Positions 5,133 through 5,574 of a stretch of DNA of 5,574 nucleotides are shown in pieces. The notes beneath the pieces are model-generated. The model saw nothing but the letters and a program-made list of their open reading frames with translations. It had not been told where the DNA came from and ran no database searches. Within the stretch, counting starts at the first letter, position 1. The number at the start of each line of letters is the position of its first letter. Source of the DNA: an uncultured Collinsella sp. (lineage in GTDB: Bacteria > Actinomycetota > Coriobacteriia > Coriobacteriales > Coriobacteriaceae); contig CAAECP010000154.1 in NCBI GenBank assembly GCA_900754385.1, positions 1 to 5,574 on the forward strand. The letters run 5' to 3'. The position numbers and the translations under genes are program-made.

Positions 5133-5574
5133 ATGCAGATGGTCGAGTGGATTGTTAGGCGTGCGCAGGGCGATCGTGCGCGTGTGGGCACGTTAGCGGG
5201 CATGGTGTGTATTGTCGCCAATGTGGCGCTTTGTGCTGCGAAGGGCGCAATTGGTGTGGTTTCGGGATCGGTTTCGATTGTGGCGGATGCCATGAACAAC
5301 CTGTCCGATGCAAGCTCGAATATCGTGAGCGTGCTGGGCTTTAAGCTGGCGAGCAAGCCGGCCGACCCCGAGCATCCTTACGGCCACGGTCGCTACGAGT
5401 ATCTCTCGGGTTTGGTCGTGGCGGCGCTCGTGCTGCTTATTGGCATCGAACTGGTGAAGTCCTCGGTGGAGCGTATTGTCAACCCGGAGCCTGTCGAGTT
5501 CTCGCTTGCCCTGGTGGCAGTCCTGGCACTTTCGATGGTTGTAAAGCTGTGGATGGCGGCCCTCAACCAAAAGC
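5133..5574 (+). CDS. Cation diffusion facilitator (CDF) family metal exporter, N-terminal part, probably Mn-type
   Basis: The frame runs open to the right edge, giving 147 residues of the transmembrane half of a CDF transporter, which exports divalent metal ions in exchange for protons. Membrane segments are apparent at about 20-42, 45-70, 91-107 and 124-140. TM2 carries the diagnostic SVSIVADAMNNLSDASSN, followed by the conserved loop KPADPEHPYGHGRYEY (about 75-90). The TM2 metal site reads Asn55-x3-Asp59, where zinc/iron-type members such as YiiP have Asp-x3-Asp, or His-x3-Asp in others. The Asn form is known from Mn exporters like streptococcal MntE, so manganese export is a reasonable inference. 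The TM5 half of the site and the cytoplasmic domain are outside the window. Possible starts are ATG 5133 and ATG 5139; GGGGG at 5125-5129 would be better spaced for 5139. An in-frame stop at 5112 limits any extension. Confidence 0.88.
   Translation, partial: MQMVEWIVRRAQGDRARVGTLAGMVCIVANVALCAAKGAIGVVSGSVSIVADAMNNLSDASSNIVSVLGFKLASKPADPEHPYGHGRYEYLSGLVVAALVLLIGIELVKSSVERIVNPEPVEFSLALVAVLALSMVVKLWMAALNQK

Noticed and set aside
5018..5570. Two minus-strand frames opposite the CDF gene (5018-5356 and 5193-5570)
   Set aside because: The plus-strand frame encodes a clear CDF transporter with its signature motifs, and the minus-strand translations have no recognisable features.

Overview
The window is a G+C-rich bacterial chromosomal segment with all genes on the + strand, packed tightly with short gaps or overlaps. 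The gene order accB-fabZ-accC-accD-accA matches the end of the type II fatty-acid synthesis cluster of Firmicutes such as streptococci. Here, however, accD and accA form one continuous reading frame. High G+C, this fused carboxyltransferase, G+C-rich third codon positions and short GACAAAGGGAC-type intergenic repeats suggest an anaerobic actinobacterium of the class Coriobacteriia (Collinsella or a relative). That assignment is inferred from recollection of the group, not from a search.

Layout: (1) 1-236, the C-terminal biotinyl domain of AccB (BCCP), cut by the left edge. (2) 246-668, fabZ, the 3-hydroxyacyl-ACP dehydratase. (3) 679-2022, accC, biotin carboxylase. (4) 2009-3733, a fused accDA carboxyltransferase that overlaps accC by 14 bp. 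Items 1, 3 and 4 together provide every catalytic part of acetyl-CoA carboxylase, which makes malonyl-CoA for fatty-acid synthesis. FabZ supplies the dehydration step of the elongation cycle.

(5) After a 40-bp gap containing an inverted repeat comes 3774-4988, a stand-alone membrane protein related to the EIIC domain of the glucose/sucrose/beta-glucoside PTS family. It has no EIIB or EIIA domain and lacks some residues usual in that family. (6) 4989-5132 is intergenic. It holds a GACAAA-type hairpin, a strong rho-independent terminator and a weak candidate promoter. (7) 5133 to the right edge is the N-terminal part of a cation diffusion facilitator (CDF) metal exporter, with an Asn-x3-Asp metal site in TM2 that suggests a manganese-type member.

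Most of the window is ordinary lipid-metabolism housekeeping. The points most worth a second look are the accDA fusion with its shortened AccA N-terminus, the unusual orphan EIIC downstream of it, the repeated GACAAA-type inverted repeats flanking that gene, and the Asn/Asp metal site of the CDF protein. I saw no clear sign of a wholly new system, and no RNA gene, CRISPR array or insertion sequence.
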